Positions 44,846-53,027 of a stretch of DNA of 64,000 nucleotides are shown piece after piece. How positions within the stretch are numbered: position 1 is the first letter of the stretch; every line of letters starts with the position of its first letter. Source of the DNA: Peribacillus simplex (GTDB lineage Bacteria > Bacillota > Bacilli > Bacillales > DSM-1321); contig NZ_CP011008.1 of assembly GCF_001578185.1 (NCBI RefSeq), positions 1,888,001-1,952,000 of the forward strand, written 5' to 3'. The translations under genes and the position numbers were made by a program. Below the pieces are notes generated by a model. It was not told where the DNA came from and searched no databases. It saw only the letters and a program-made list of their open reading frames with translations.

Positions 44846-46387
44846 AAGTAAGAATAACGAACTGGAGGTTTTTCAAATTGCATAAGTTGAAAATGTTTAT
44901 AAACGGTGAGTGGATGGATTCTTTGAGTAAAGAAAAGAGTAATGTTGTTAACCCCGCAAACGGTAAGATCATTGCGAAGTCTCCCAACGGAAATGCAGAA
45001 GATGCCCGGATGGCCATTGATGCGGCACGAACCGCATTTGATTCCGGCATTTGGTCAGACCTTCCGGCTTCGGAGCGAGCTTCCTATTTATTTAAAATAG
45101 CAAAGAAAATTGAAGAACATGCATCTGAGCTTAGCCAATTTGAAACAGCCAATACCGGAAAACCTCTTAAAGAAGCAGAGTTTGACATTGCTGACGCAGC
45201 GGATTGTTTTCGTTATTATGCCGGTTTAGTCACTAAACCGGACGGCCAAACGTATCCTGTTTCCGGTCCTGTACAGGCCATGGTTGTTCGAGAGCCGGTA
45301 GGGGTATGTGGACTGATCGCTCCGTGGAATTTTCCTTTACTGACTGGAGCTTGGAAAATAGCCCCTGCCCTTGCTGCAGGAAATACGATTGTATTTAAAA
45401 CATCCGAGGTCACTCCGATTTCGACTACTAAATTATTTGAGATTATCGAAGAAGTTGGCATACCAGATGGCGTTGCCAATCTAGTTATGGGTGGTGGTGC
45501 AACAGTAGGAAATGAACTAGCGGAAAGCGATAAAGTTGATATGGTTTCGTTTACTGGCAGTACCTCAACGGGAAGAAGCATCATGAAAGCAGCAGCTGGA
45601 AATATTAAAAACATTGCACTCGAATTAGGCGGAAAGTCACCTAACATCGTTTTTGCCGACGCAGACTTTGAGACAGCCGTAGATTATGCTTTATATGGCA
45701 TTTTTGTCAACGCTGGCCAAATTTGTAATGCAGGGTCGCGTTTGCTGCTGGAAGAGAGCATTCACGACAAGTTTATCGATAGACTGTCAGAGAAAGCGAA
45801 AAAGATCCGGGTCGGCCCAGGTGATCAACCGTCTACACAAATGGGTGCCCTTGTCAGTGAAGCACATATGAATAGGGTACTCCAATATATTCAACTTGGC
45901 ATAGAAGAAGGGGCGACATTAGCCTGCGGAGGCAAGCGTATAACAAGCAATGGACTTGAAATGGGCTATTTTGTTGAGCCGACGATATTTGTTGATACCA
46001 AACCGGACATGAGAATTGTTCAGGAAGAAATATTCGGGCCAGTACTTACCGTGCAAAAATTTAAAGATGAAGGTGAAGCCATCCAGCTTGCCAATGATAC
46101 TCCATACGGCCTCGCAGCAGGTGTATTTTCACAAGACGGTGCGAAGGCTTTAAGAGTGACTAAGAAAATAAGAGCCGGAATTACGTGGATTAATGCTTAT
46201 AACCTAGCCTACAATGAAGCACCGTGGGGAGGCTATAAACAGAGCGGAATTGGCCGTGGATTAGGAACTTTTGGTTTAGATGAGTTTAGTGAGGTAAAAC
46301 AAATCAACATTAATTTAGAAGTGGAGCCAACAAAGTGGTTTGATCATTAAAAATGGAGAAGTAGATATAAAAGAGTAAAAGAGAGTG
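44846..46387 (+). repeat. 1.54-kb tandem duplication, copy 1
   Basis: The segment from AAGTAAGAATAACG to GAGAGTG, holding the first aldehyde dehydrogenase and its ribosome site, recurs at 47771-49312 with the same length and no net indel. Differences are scattered substitutions, mostly at third codon positions. Confidence 0.9.
44878..46350 (+). CDS. Aldehyde dehydrogenase, GbsA/betaine-aldehyde type, copy 1
   Basis: A 490-residue NAD(P)-dependent ALDH. Landmarks: APWNFPLLTGAWKIAPALAAGN (substrate entrance and Asn), VSFTGSTSTGR (cofactor G-loop), ALELGGKSPNIVFADAD (general-base Glu) and GQICNAGSR (nucleophile Cys near 286). Length and the ending KWFDH match GbsA-like enzymes, which oxidise betaine or amino aldehydes. 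TTG start with GGAGG nine bases upstream. It is about nine-tenths identical to the second copy; here the family K-P-S/A segment reads FKTSEVTP, unlike FKPAGITP in copy 2, so cofactor or substrate preference may differ. Confidence 0.9.
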   Translation: MHKLKMFINGEWMDSLSKEKSNVVNPANGKIIAKSPNGNAEDARMAIDAARTAFDSGIWSDLPASERASYLFKIAKKIEEHASELSQFETANTGKPLKEAEFDIADAADCFRYYAGLVTKPDGQTYPVSGPVQAMVVREPVGVCGLIAPWNFPLLTGAWKIAPALAAGNTIVFKTSEVTPISTTKLFEIIEEVGIPDGVANLVMGGGATVGNELAESDKVDMVSFTGSTSTGRSIMKAAAGNIKNIALELGGKSPNIVFADADFETAVDYALYGIFVNAGQICNAGSRLLLEESIHDKFIDRLSEKAKKIRVGPGDQPSTQMGALVSEAHMNRVLQYIQLGIEEGATLACGGKRITSNGLEMGYFVEPTIFVDTKPDMRIVQEEIFGPVLTVQKFKDEGEAIQLANDTPYGLAAGVFSQDGAKALRVTKKIRAGITWINAYNLAYNEAPWGGYKQSGIGRGLGTFGLDEFSEVKQININLEVEPTKWFDH

Positions 46388-46432
46388 AGTCACTTACTAT
46401 TACACTGTTTGAAAAATTGAAAGGGGATATTA

Positions 46433-47614
46433 ATGATGATCTGGGATTTTAATTTCAATCTACCTACATCTATAGAGTTCGGGAACGGAAAAGTTAAAAA
46501 TATTGGGAAAAGAGCAAAAGAGCTAGGAGGAAAAAAGGCACTTCTTATTACCGATAAAGGACTGGCGCAAACTGGAATTTTACAAAAGGTTACCGATTCG
46601 TTAGACCAAGAAAGTGTCAATTATATTGTTTTTGATGAAATTACTCCTAATCCAAAAGATGTAGATTGCCATAGAGCCTATCAACAATTTAAAGACGAGG
46701 AAATAGATCTTTTGATAGGTCTTGGCGGCGGAAGTTCGATGGATACAGCAAAAGCAATTGGTACACTTTTAACCCATGGAGGAGAGCTTAGGGACCGTTA
46801 CGGTTTAAATTTACTAGAGCGAGAAATAACTCCCCTTATTTGTATCCCTACAACTTCAGGTACCGGAAGTGAGGTTACAACAGGTTCTGTCATTACAGAT
46901 ACAGTTACAAAACAGAAAGAGGCTATACTTGACATTAAATTGGCTCCAAAACTAGCAATTTTGGACCCTGAATTAACTCTAACTCTGCCTAAATCTATTA
47001 CTGCTGCTACCGGAATGGATGCACTTACACATGCTATCGAAGCTTATACCAGCAATATTGCTGAACCCATTTCCGATGCTCTCAGCCTTTATGCAATTGA
47101 ATTAATTGCTAAGTACCTTCCGTTAGCTGTAGAAAATGGGACCGACTTAGAGGCAAGGAAAAATATGCTTGTAGCCAGTTTAATTGCAGGTATGGCATTT
47201 GATAACGCGGATCTTGGTGCTGTACATGCTATGGCTGAACCACTCGGCGGTCTTTATGATACTCCACATGGGGTAGCGAATTCTATCTTTCTTCCTCATG
47301 TTTTTGAATTTAATATTCCTTCAAACCTGGAAAAGCATGCAATTGTAGCTGAAAAACTTGGAGCAAATAAAGAAGGGAAAACAATAGAAGAAACTGCCTA
47401 TGATGGTGTTGTTTTGTTAAAAGAGCTTGCACGTAAAATTGGTATTCCTGATTTTCGAGATTTAAGTAATGTCAATCCCCAAGATTTCCTATTCCTCGCT
47501 GAAGGGGCATCCGTTCATTTGTGTACACAGGCTAATTCACGAAAAGTGACACCTGCAGATTATTTGGAATTATTTCAAAAGACTTATGAGGCGAAAAACA
47601 CAACATTAATTTAA
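46433..47614 (+). CDS. Iron-containing alcohol dehydrogenase
   Basis: A 393-residue group III (Fe-ADH) dehydrogenase. GLGGGSSMDTAKAIG (about 94-108) is the NAD-binding loop, and TTSGTGSEVT (about 138-147) binds the cofactor phosphate. Metal ligands are Asp in GMDALTHAIEAYTS and the His residues in LGAVHAMAEPLGG and DTPHGVANSIFLPHV. Such enzymes interconvert alcohols and aldehydes; paired with ALDH in the same unit, as in the choline-oxidising gbsAB pair, it could feed an aldehyde to either ALDH copy. AAAGGGGATATTA precedes tandem ATGs, so 46433 or 46436. Confidence 0.9.
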   Translation: MMIWDFNFNLPTSIEFGNGKVKNIGKRAKELGGKKALLITDKGLAQTGILQKVTDSLDQESVNYIVFDEITPNPKDVDCHRAYQQFKDEEIDLLIGLGGGSSMDTAKAIGTLLTHGGELRDRYGLNLLEREITPLICIPTTSGTGSEVTTGSVITDTVTKQKEAILDIKLAPKLAILDPELTLTLPKSITAATGMDALTHAIEAYTSNIAEPISDALSLYAIELIAKYLPLAVENGTDLEARKNMLVASLIAGMAFDNADLGAVHAMAEPLGGLYDTPHGVANSIFLPHVFEFNIPSNLEKHAIVAEKLGANKEGKTIEETAYDGVVLLKELARKIGIPDFRDLSNVNPQDFLFLAEGASVHLCTQANSRKVTPADYLELFQKTYEAKNTTLI

Positions 47615-47654
47615 AAGTTTAACTAGATTAATGTTGATCTAGAATTTTTGAATC

Positions 47655-47693
47655 GGCGGCCGGCTTGATGGGAGTTTTAATTGGGCGGCCGCC
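47655..47693. other. GC-only palindromic hairpin in AT-rich DNA
   Basis: GGCGGCCG (47655-47662) and CGGCCGCC (47686-47693) form an 8-bp all-GC stem around a 23-base loop. It lies between the alcohol dehydrogenase and ALDH copy 2, and has no T-tract. Confidence 0.6.
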
Positions 47694-47770
47694 ATGGTTT
47701 ACAGAAAACATGCGTATGCCCACTTGCTGCGGGTACATAATTAGCTATTTATGGATATGAGATTGCTATA

Positions 47771-49312
47771 AAGTAAGAATAACGAACTGGAGGTTTTTCA
47801 AATTGCATAAGTTGAAAATGTTTATAAACGGTGAGTGGATGGATTCTTCAAGTAAACAGAAGAAAAATATTGTAAATCCGGCAAATGGCAAGATCATTGC
47901 AGAGGCTCCCAACGGAAATGCAGAAGATGCCAAGATGGCTATTGATGCGGCACGACTAGCATTTGATTCTGGGATTTGGTCGGACTTACCGGCTTCGGAA
48001 CGGGCTTCCTATTTATATAAAATAGCGGAGAAGATTGAAGAAAATGTATCTGAGCTTAGCCAACTTGAAACAGCCAATACCGGAAAACCTCTTAAAGAGT
48101 CAGAGTTTGACATTGCTGACGCAGTGGATTGTTTTCGCTATTATGCCGGTTTAGTCACAAAACCGGATGGCCAAACGTATCCTGTTTCCGGTCCTGTACA
48201 GGCTATGGTTGTTCGAGAGCCGGTAGGGGTATGTGGACTGATCGCTCCGTGGAATTTTCCTTTACTGACGGGAGCTTGGAAAATAGCCCCTGCACTTGCT
48301 GCAGGAAATGCGGTCGTGTTTAAACCAGCCGGGATAACTCCGGTTACCACTACCAAATTGTTCGAGATTATCAAGGAAGTTGGCATTCCAGATGGCGTTG
48401 CCAATCTCGTGATGGGCGGTGGGGGAACCGTAGGAAATGAACTAGCGGAAAGCGGTAAAGTCGATATGGTTTCATTCACTGGCAGCACCTCAACGGGGAG
48501 AAGCATCATGAAAACAGCTGCTGGAAATATTAAGAACATTGCCCTCGAACTAGGCGGCAAGTCGCCTAACATCGTTTTCGCCGACGCAGACTTTGAGACA
48601 GCAGTGGATTATGCTTTATATGGGATTTTTATAAATGCAGGTCAAGTTTGTAATGCAGGATCGCGTTTGCTGCTTGAAGAGAGCATTCACGACAAGTTTA
48701 TCGATAGACTGATAGAGAAAGCGAAAAAGATCCAAGTCGGTCCTGGTGATCATCCTTCTACAGAAATGGGTGCCCTTGTCAGTGAAGCACATATGAATGA
48801 GGTACTCCAATATATTCAACATGGCATAGAAGAAGGGGCGATATTAGCCTGCGGCGGCAAGCGTATAACAAGCAATGGGCTTGAAAAGGGCTATTTTGTT
48901 GAGCCGACAATATTTGTTGATACCAAACCGGACATGAGAATTGTTCAGGAAGAAATATTTGGGCCAGTACTGACTGTACAAAAGTTTAAAGATGAAGCGG
49001 AAGCCATCCAGCTTGCTAATGATACCCCATATGGCCTCGCAGCAGGTGTATTTTCCCAAGACGGTGCAAAGGCTTTAAGAGTGATTAAGAAAATAAGAGC
49101 CGGAATTACATGGATTAATGCCTATAATTTAGCCTACAATGAAGCCCCGTGGGGAGGCTATAAGCAGAGCGGAATTGGCCGCGGATTAGGAACTTTTGGT
49201 TTAGATGAGTTTAGTGAGGTAAAACAAATCAACATTAATTTAGAAGTGGAGCCAACCAAGTGGTTTGATCATTAAAAATGGAGAAGTAAAGATAATTGAG
49301 TAAAAGAGAGTG
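47771..49312 (+). repeat. 1.54-kb tandem duplication, copy 2
   Basis: Second copy of 44846-46387, offset by exactly 2925 bases at both ends. It includes the upstream ribosome site and about 40 bases past the stop codon. Confidence 0.9.
47803..49275 (+). CDS. Aldehyde dehydrogenase, GbsA/betaine-aldehyde type, copy 2
   Basis: A 490-residue paralogue of the gene at 44878, with the same landmarks (APWNFPLLTGAW, VSFTGSTSTGR, ALELGGKSPNIV, GQVCNAGSR). Differences cluster at residues 15-60 and 160-185 and include the canonical VFKPAGITP where copy 1 has IVFKTSEVTP. TTG start with the identical ribosome site. It comes 188 bases after the alcohol dehydrogenase, beyond the GC hairpin, and may be co-transcribed with it. 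Retention of two open copies suggests selection for dose or distinct substrates. Confidence 0.9.
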   Translation: MHKLKMFINGEWMDSSSKQKKNIVNPANGKIIAEAPNGNAEDAKMAIDAARLAFDSGIWSDLPASERASYLYKIAEKIEENVSELSQLETANTGKPLKESEFDIADAVDCFRYYAGLVTKPDGQTYPVSGPVQAMVVREPVGVCGLIAPWNFPLLTGAWKIAPALAAGNAVVFKPAGITPVTTTKLFEIIKEVGIPDGVANLVMGGGGTVGNELAESGKVDMVSFTGSTSTGRSIMKTAAGNIKNIALELGGKSPNIVFADADFETAVDYALYGIFINAGQVCNAGSRLLLEESIHDKFIDRLIEKAKKIQVGPGDHPSTEMGALVSEAHMNEVLQYIQHGIEEGAILACGGKRITSNGLEKGYFVEPTIFVDTKPDMRIVQEEIFGPVLTVQKFKDEAEAIQLANDTPYGLAAGVFSQDGAKALRVIKKIRAGITWINAYNLAYNEAPWGGYKQSGIGRGLGTFGLDEFSEVKQININLEVEPTKWFDH

Positions 49313-49443
49313 CTTACATCGAGAAATATTTGACTTTTTTTAATAGAGGAAGCATTTTTTTGAATTACCATTATTTTGAATATTATATCTAAAGATGGCC
49401 TGGAACAGAAAGAAATCTGTGTCGGTTCCTGGTAGTCATTATT

Positions 49444-49494
49444 GACAAAACAATTCCGTTTTGTCTAGTTTTATAGGTTGGCATGAAGCTTGCA
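49444..49494 (+). promoter_or_regulatory. Sigma-54 (-24/-12) promoter with upstream palindrome
   Basis: TTGGCATGAAGCTTGCAT (49478-49495) has GG (49480-49481) and GC (49492-49493) separated by exactly ten bases, as SigL promoters require. GACAAAAC-N6-GTTTTGTC, a perfect 8-bp palindrome at 49444-49465, lies just upstream and may bind an activator. The next gene starts at 49547. Confidence 0.75.
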
Positions 49495-49546
49495 TATATA
49501 TTAGGAGAACATTAGGAGAACGTAATACAAGTGGGAGGCAAAGTTC

Positions 49547-50548
49547 ATGTCGAATAATAAAAAACAACATCTTAATTTACCTTTTACCGGAATCTGTACT
49601 TTCGGGAAATATCCCGTATGTCCTGATCTAGACCAGTTAGATGCAGATGTAGCTGTCATTGGAGTTCCAAATGATATGGGAACACAATGGAAGTCAGGAG
49701 CAAGAATGGGTCCAAGAGGAATTCGTGAAGGCTCTACATTATATAGTTTCGGGTTAGATGGCGCCTATGATATTGAAAATGATATCATGTATCTTGGCCC
49801 GAAATGGAAAGTAGTTGATTGCGGCGATGTAGACATGGTACATGGGGATATGATGCAATCCCATGATAATACGGAAGAAGCCATTCGAAAAATCGTTTCA
49901 AAAGGTGCAATGCCGGTTGTTTTAGGTGGAGATCATTCCATTACAATACCAGTAGGAAGGGGCTTGGGAGAACTCGGGCCATTTCATGTGATCCAGATTG
50001 ATGCGCATTTAGACTGGGCAGATCACCGTTCAGGAATGCGGGTTGGACATGGAAGCTGCATCCGCCGCTTATCTGAAATGAATCATGTTCAAAAGATTTT
50101 CCAATTGGGCATACGTGGAATCAGCAGCAGTAAAAAAGAAGATGTCGATGCTTCCAGAGAATACGGAAGTGTCATCTTGTCTCCACGTCAAATGAGAAAG
50201 ATGGGATTTGAACAGGTGCTGGAACTTATTCCAGCAGGTGAAAAATATTATATTACCATGGACATTGATGGCCTCGATCCATCGATCGCCCCTGCGACAG
50301 GCACGCCTTCCCCTGGAGGCCTGCTTTATGATGAAGTCAACGAAATACTCCATGGAATTGCAAAAAGAGGAGAAGTAATCGGTTTTGATATGGTAGAAGT
50401 AGCTCCTCCTTACGATCATGCGGGAATAACTGGCCAAGTGGCAGCACGTCTCTCATTAGACTTGCTTAGTTATGTTTTAAAAGAAAAAGAGAAAAACCAG
50501 GATACAATCAGCGATCAGCAAGAGCTGAACTTCATAAAAAAGCATTAG
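49547..50548 (+). CDS. Agmatinase/guanidino-acid ureohydrolase
   Basis: A 333-residue Mn-dependent ureohydrolase. All three metal motifs are present: LGGDHSIT (about 126-133), IDAHLDWAD (about 149-157) and TMDIDGLDPSIAP (about 239-251). N-terminal GVPNDMGTQWKSGARMGPRGIR matches agmatinase and guanidinobutyrase rather than arginase. It would release urea from a guanidino compound. GTGGGAGG precedes the ATG. The -24/-12 promoter resembles control of B. subtilis arginine/ornithine catabolic genes by SigL. With the amine permease and dehydrogenases upstream, agmatine or 4-guanidinobutyrate use is likely, but the substrate is inferred. Confidence 0.85.
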   Translation: MSNNKKQHLNLPFTGICTFGKYPVCPDLDQLDADVAVIGVPNDMGTQWKSGARMGPRGIREGSTLYSFGLDGAYDIENDIMYLGPKWKVVDCGDVDMVHGDMMQSHDNTEEAIRKIVSKGAMPVVLGGDHSITIPVGRGLGELGPFHVIQIDAHLDWADHRSGMRVGHGSCIRRLSEMNHVQKIFQLGIRGISSSKKEDVDASREYGSVILSPRQMRKMGFEQVLELIPAGEKYYITMDIDGLDPSIAPATGTPSPGGLLYDEVNEILHGIAKRGEVIGFDMVEVAPPYDHAGITGQVAARLSLDLLSYVLKEKEKNQDTISDQQELNFIKKH

Positions 50549-50715
50549 TCTATTAAATTTGAAGGCGTTTTGATATAAAGTGATTTTCCTTCGTTTTATC
50601 ATTTCTTAGTTTTCTGAATATGTATAAATAAAGAGTGATACCATAAAAACCACTTATGAAATAATTTGCAGCAACAAATATTTACAGTGTTTCAAAAAAA
50701 TATAGCGGATGACGA

Positions 50716-50838
50716 TTGTGTGAGAGTGCAATGCACAGCCACCGAAGGATCAAGTTCCAAAAAAAAACTTGGAACAAATCTCTCAGGTAAAAGGACAGAG
50801 AAGGGAATGTTGCCATTACCCTTTTCTGTCCTTTTTTT
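50716..50838 (+). promoter_or_regulatory. Glycine riboswitch, single aptamer, with terminator
   Basis: P1 pairs TGAGAG (50721-50726) with CTCTCA (50780-50785). The core CCACCGAAGGATCAA, the P3b hairpin GTTCCAA/TTGGAAC and the tail CAGGTAAAAGGACAGAG match the glycine aptamer consensus closely. GGACAGAGAAGGG (50793-50805) then pairs with CCCTTTTCTGTCC (50819-50831) plus T7 as an intrinsic terminator that shares the aptamer's last bases, the arrangement of an ON switch. Confidence 0.9.
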
Positions 50839-50862
50839 GCGAACAAAAAAGAGGGTGTTCAT

Positions 50863-51189
50863 ATGACGAAAACGAAAGAGGATCTATCTGAATTAACATT
50901 TCAATTAATTCTCCATAGCGGAAATGACCGCAGTTGTGCAATGGAAGCCATCGTATTGTAAAAATAAGGTAAATCAAGCGATGCCCAGGATAAATTAAAG
51001 AAAGCGGAACATGTGTTTGTTGCGGCACATAAAATCCAAACCGCATTGATTCAACAAGAAGTGAGTGGTGAGGTATTCGAAATTCCAATGCTCTTAATCT
51101 ATGCTCAAGATCACTTGATGACTTCCATGACAACAAAAGATTTAGCGATAGAAATCGTTGAATTATACAAGAAAACTTCAAAGAACTAA
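50863..51189 (+). pseudogene. PTS lactose/cellobiose IIA component, nonsense-mutated
   Basis: One continuous 108-codon frame with ribosome site and ATG. It has two in-frame TAA codons after MEAIVL (50959-50967). The protein is the helical PTS_IIA (CelC/LacF) fold: LTFQLILHSGNDRSCAMEAI, then KSSDAQDKLKKAEHVFVAAHKIQTALIQQE and LLIYAQDHLMTSM, where AQDHLM holds the phosphorylated His. Everything but the stops looks healthy, so inactivation is recent, or a sequencing error affects that site. It follows a glycine riboswitch, an odd partner for a sugar PTS gene. Confidence 0.8.
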
Positions 51190-51558
51190 CTAAGCATTTT
51201 TGATATTTCATGCTAGCTAGATGGAAATGAATTCTTGATTATTCGATTAGGAGGTTACTACGGCAGCCTTTTTCTTATGAATCTAACGGGGGATTCTGCA
51301 ACCACAAGGGGGCGATATATAACTTATCTAAAGTTCATGAACCTAACTTTCTAAAAATGTGGCATGTGAGGGTCACTCAAGATTAGGATTCTTCGAAATT
51401 TTAAATTATACTAAGATTCATTGCAGTAGCCAAGGATACTAGCACAGAATTAACCAATATGTTATGAAGGATAATAAGGAAAGAAACCGCAACATAGGTA
51501 AGCCATGACAAACACCTAATTAGCAAGCCAAATCATGATGTAAAAGGGGAGAAACAAC
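51190..51558. other. Intergenic region with the third UNCG hairpin
   Basis: About 370 bases. The hairpin at 51253-51273 may end the PTS unit. The rest holds the promoter of the aldo/keto reductase gene; nothing else is recognised. Confidence 0.45.
51253..51273 (+). terminator. UNCG-tetraloop terminator-like hairpin, copy 3
   Basis: GGTTAC-TACG-GCAGCC then TTTTTCTTATG. One stem base (A for G) breaks pairing relative to copies 1 and 2. Confidence 0.6.
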
Positions 51559-52461
51559 ATGCAAAGAGTCAATCTAACTGAAGATCTAAGTCTTTCACGC
51601 ATTGTTCACGGTATGTGGAGATTGGCAGATTGGAAATTTTCCACCGAAGAAATCCTATCTCTTATTGAACATGGAATGGATCGGGGGGTCACTACATATG
51701 ATCACGCTGATATATATGGTAGCTACACATGTGAGGAGATTTTTGGGAACGCCCTTTCATTAAAGCCATCTTTACGCGAAAAAATGGAGATCGTTACGAA
51801 ATGTGGCATAGTCATACAATCAGAAAACCGCCCTTCTCATAAAAGTCACCATTATAACACTAATAAAACTCACATTATAAAGTCTGTTGAACAATCCCTT
51901 ATGAATCTTAAAACGGATTATATTGATTTATTACTTATCCATCGTCCTGATCCCCTGATGGACCCGTCGGAAACGGCTGAGGCGTTTAATCAATTAAAAG
52001 AATCAGGAAAGGTCCGTAACTTTGGGGTATCGAACTTCAAAAAACCGCAATGGGATATGCTTCAAGCGTACCTTGAATATCCTCTAGTAACAAATCAACT
52101 GGAACTTTCTGCATACAATCTTGAAAACTTCGAAGACGGAACCATTAACTTATGTCAGGAAATGGGCGTGGCTCCTATGGCATGGTCACCACTCGCAGGA
52201 GGTAGCATCTTTGCGGAATCAAACGAAAAGGCTGTCCGCTTAAGAAAAACGTTAGAAATCGTAAAAGAAGAAATCGGTGCTAATGGAATAGATGAGGTTA
52301 TGTATGCATGGCTGTTGAGACATCCTGCAAAAATCATTCCGATCGTTGGTTCCGGTAAGAAAGAACGACTGGATAGCGCCATTGATTCACTAAATCTAAG
52401 CATGAAAAAAGAACAATGGTTTAACATTTTAACTAACTCGATGGGGCATGATATCCCGTAA
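51559..52461 (+). CDS. Aldo/keto reductase, YdhF-like
   Basis: A 300-residue (beta/alpha)8 oxidoreductase using NADPH. Catalytic residues appear as DHADIYGSYTCEEIFG (Asp, Tyr), VTKCG (Lys) and LLLIHRPDPLM (His). NFGVSNF and the C-terminal PIVGSGKKERLDSAI segment bind the cofactor phosphate. It resembles YdhF/YcsN-type reductases of unknown substrate. GGGGAGAAACAAC before the ATG. Single gene, convergent with the VOC gene. Confidence 0.92.
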   Translation: MQRVNLTEDLSLSRIVHGMWRLADWKFSTEEILSLIEHGMDRGVTTYDHADIYGSYTCEEIFGNALSLKPSLREKMEIVTKCGIVIQSENRPSHKSHHYNTNKTHIIKSVEQSLMNLKTDYIDLLLIHRPDPLMDPSETAEAFNQLKESGKVRNFGVSNFKKPQWDMLQAYLEYPLVTNQLELSAYNLENFEDGTINLCQEMGVAPMAWSPLAGGSIFAESNEKAVRLRKTLEIVKEEIGANGIDEVMYAWLLRHPAKIIPIVGSGKKERLDSAIDSLNLSMKKEQWFNILTNSMGHDIP

Positions 52462-52565
52462 TGCATTGTGCTCTTGAACAAGAATCCTTCCCAGAAGCAA
52501 TGGGACACCCGGATGGGGGTCCCATTCTTAAATTGCAAAAATAATAACTGGAATCATCTCTCCAT

Positions 52566-53027
52566 TTAAATTGGGAATCGTTTATACCAATCTTCTAATG
52601 ACATCTCTCCAAAACTTCCCTCAAAGTCCAACCTTAATGGAGCAATCAATTCAAGTACATTTCCGTCTGGATCATCAAAATAAATGGCCGCATGGGCTTG
52701 CGGGTTATTATCGAGAACCAAAGGCTGCTGTCCTTCAGTAAAATTAAAGAAAGGCCGAATGTCAATTCCTCTATTTTTCAGCCAATCTTTCGCCGATGGC
52801 ATGTCACCTATATCAATTTGTAATGCCACATGACGGATGGAAGGATGATAGGGAATTTCCACTTGGTTCGTTTTCCAAAGACCAAGCCAACTTTTCCCTT
52901 TCTCAAGCCAGAAGAAAACGACCCTCTCGCTTTGATAGGCAAGTTCTAAATCAAGTTTGCGGTAAAAATCAATCGACCTTTGCATATCTGATACTGGTAA
53001 ATGCGCTTCATAGAGACCTTTGATCAT
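52566..53027 (-). CDS. VOC family (glyoxalase/fosfomycin-resistance fold) protein
   Basis: A 153-residue two-module VOC protein. GLYEAHLPVSDMQRSIDFYRKLDLELAYQ starts the first beta-alpha-beta-beta-beta unit, RHVALQIDIGDM and HAAIYFDDPDGNVLELIAP close the second; H9, H66-type and E130-type residues would bind the metal. Members include glyoxalase I, dioxygenases, FosB-type thiol transferases and bleomycin-binding proteins; the sequence does not single one out. Good GAGAGGAG ribosome site. Single gene. Confidence 0.88.
   Translation of the reverse strand: MIKGLYEAHLPVSDMQRSIDFYRKLDLELAYQSERVVFFWLEKGKSWLGLWKTNQVEIPYHPSIRHVALQIDIGDMPSAKDWLKNRGIDIRPFFNFTEGQQPLVLDNNPQAHAAIYFDDPDGNVLELIAPLRLDFEGSFGEMSLEDWYKRFPI

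Noticed and set aside
45216-45647. 143-codon minus-strand frame inside ALDH copy 1, repeated at 48141-48572
   Set aside because: It repeats only because the ALDH gene is duplicated; no ribosome site and low-complexity product.
47683-47698. GCGGCCGCCATGG looks like an engineered NotI/NcoI-Kozak junction
   Set aside because: No other vector sequence surrounds it and the palindrome partner explains the GC run; coincidence is more likely, though read coverage would settle it.
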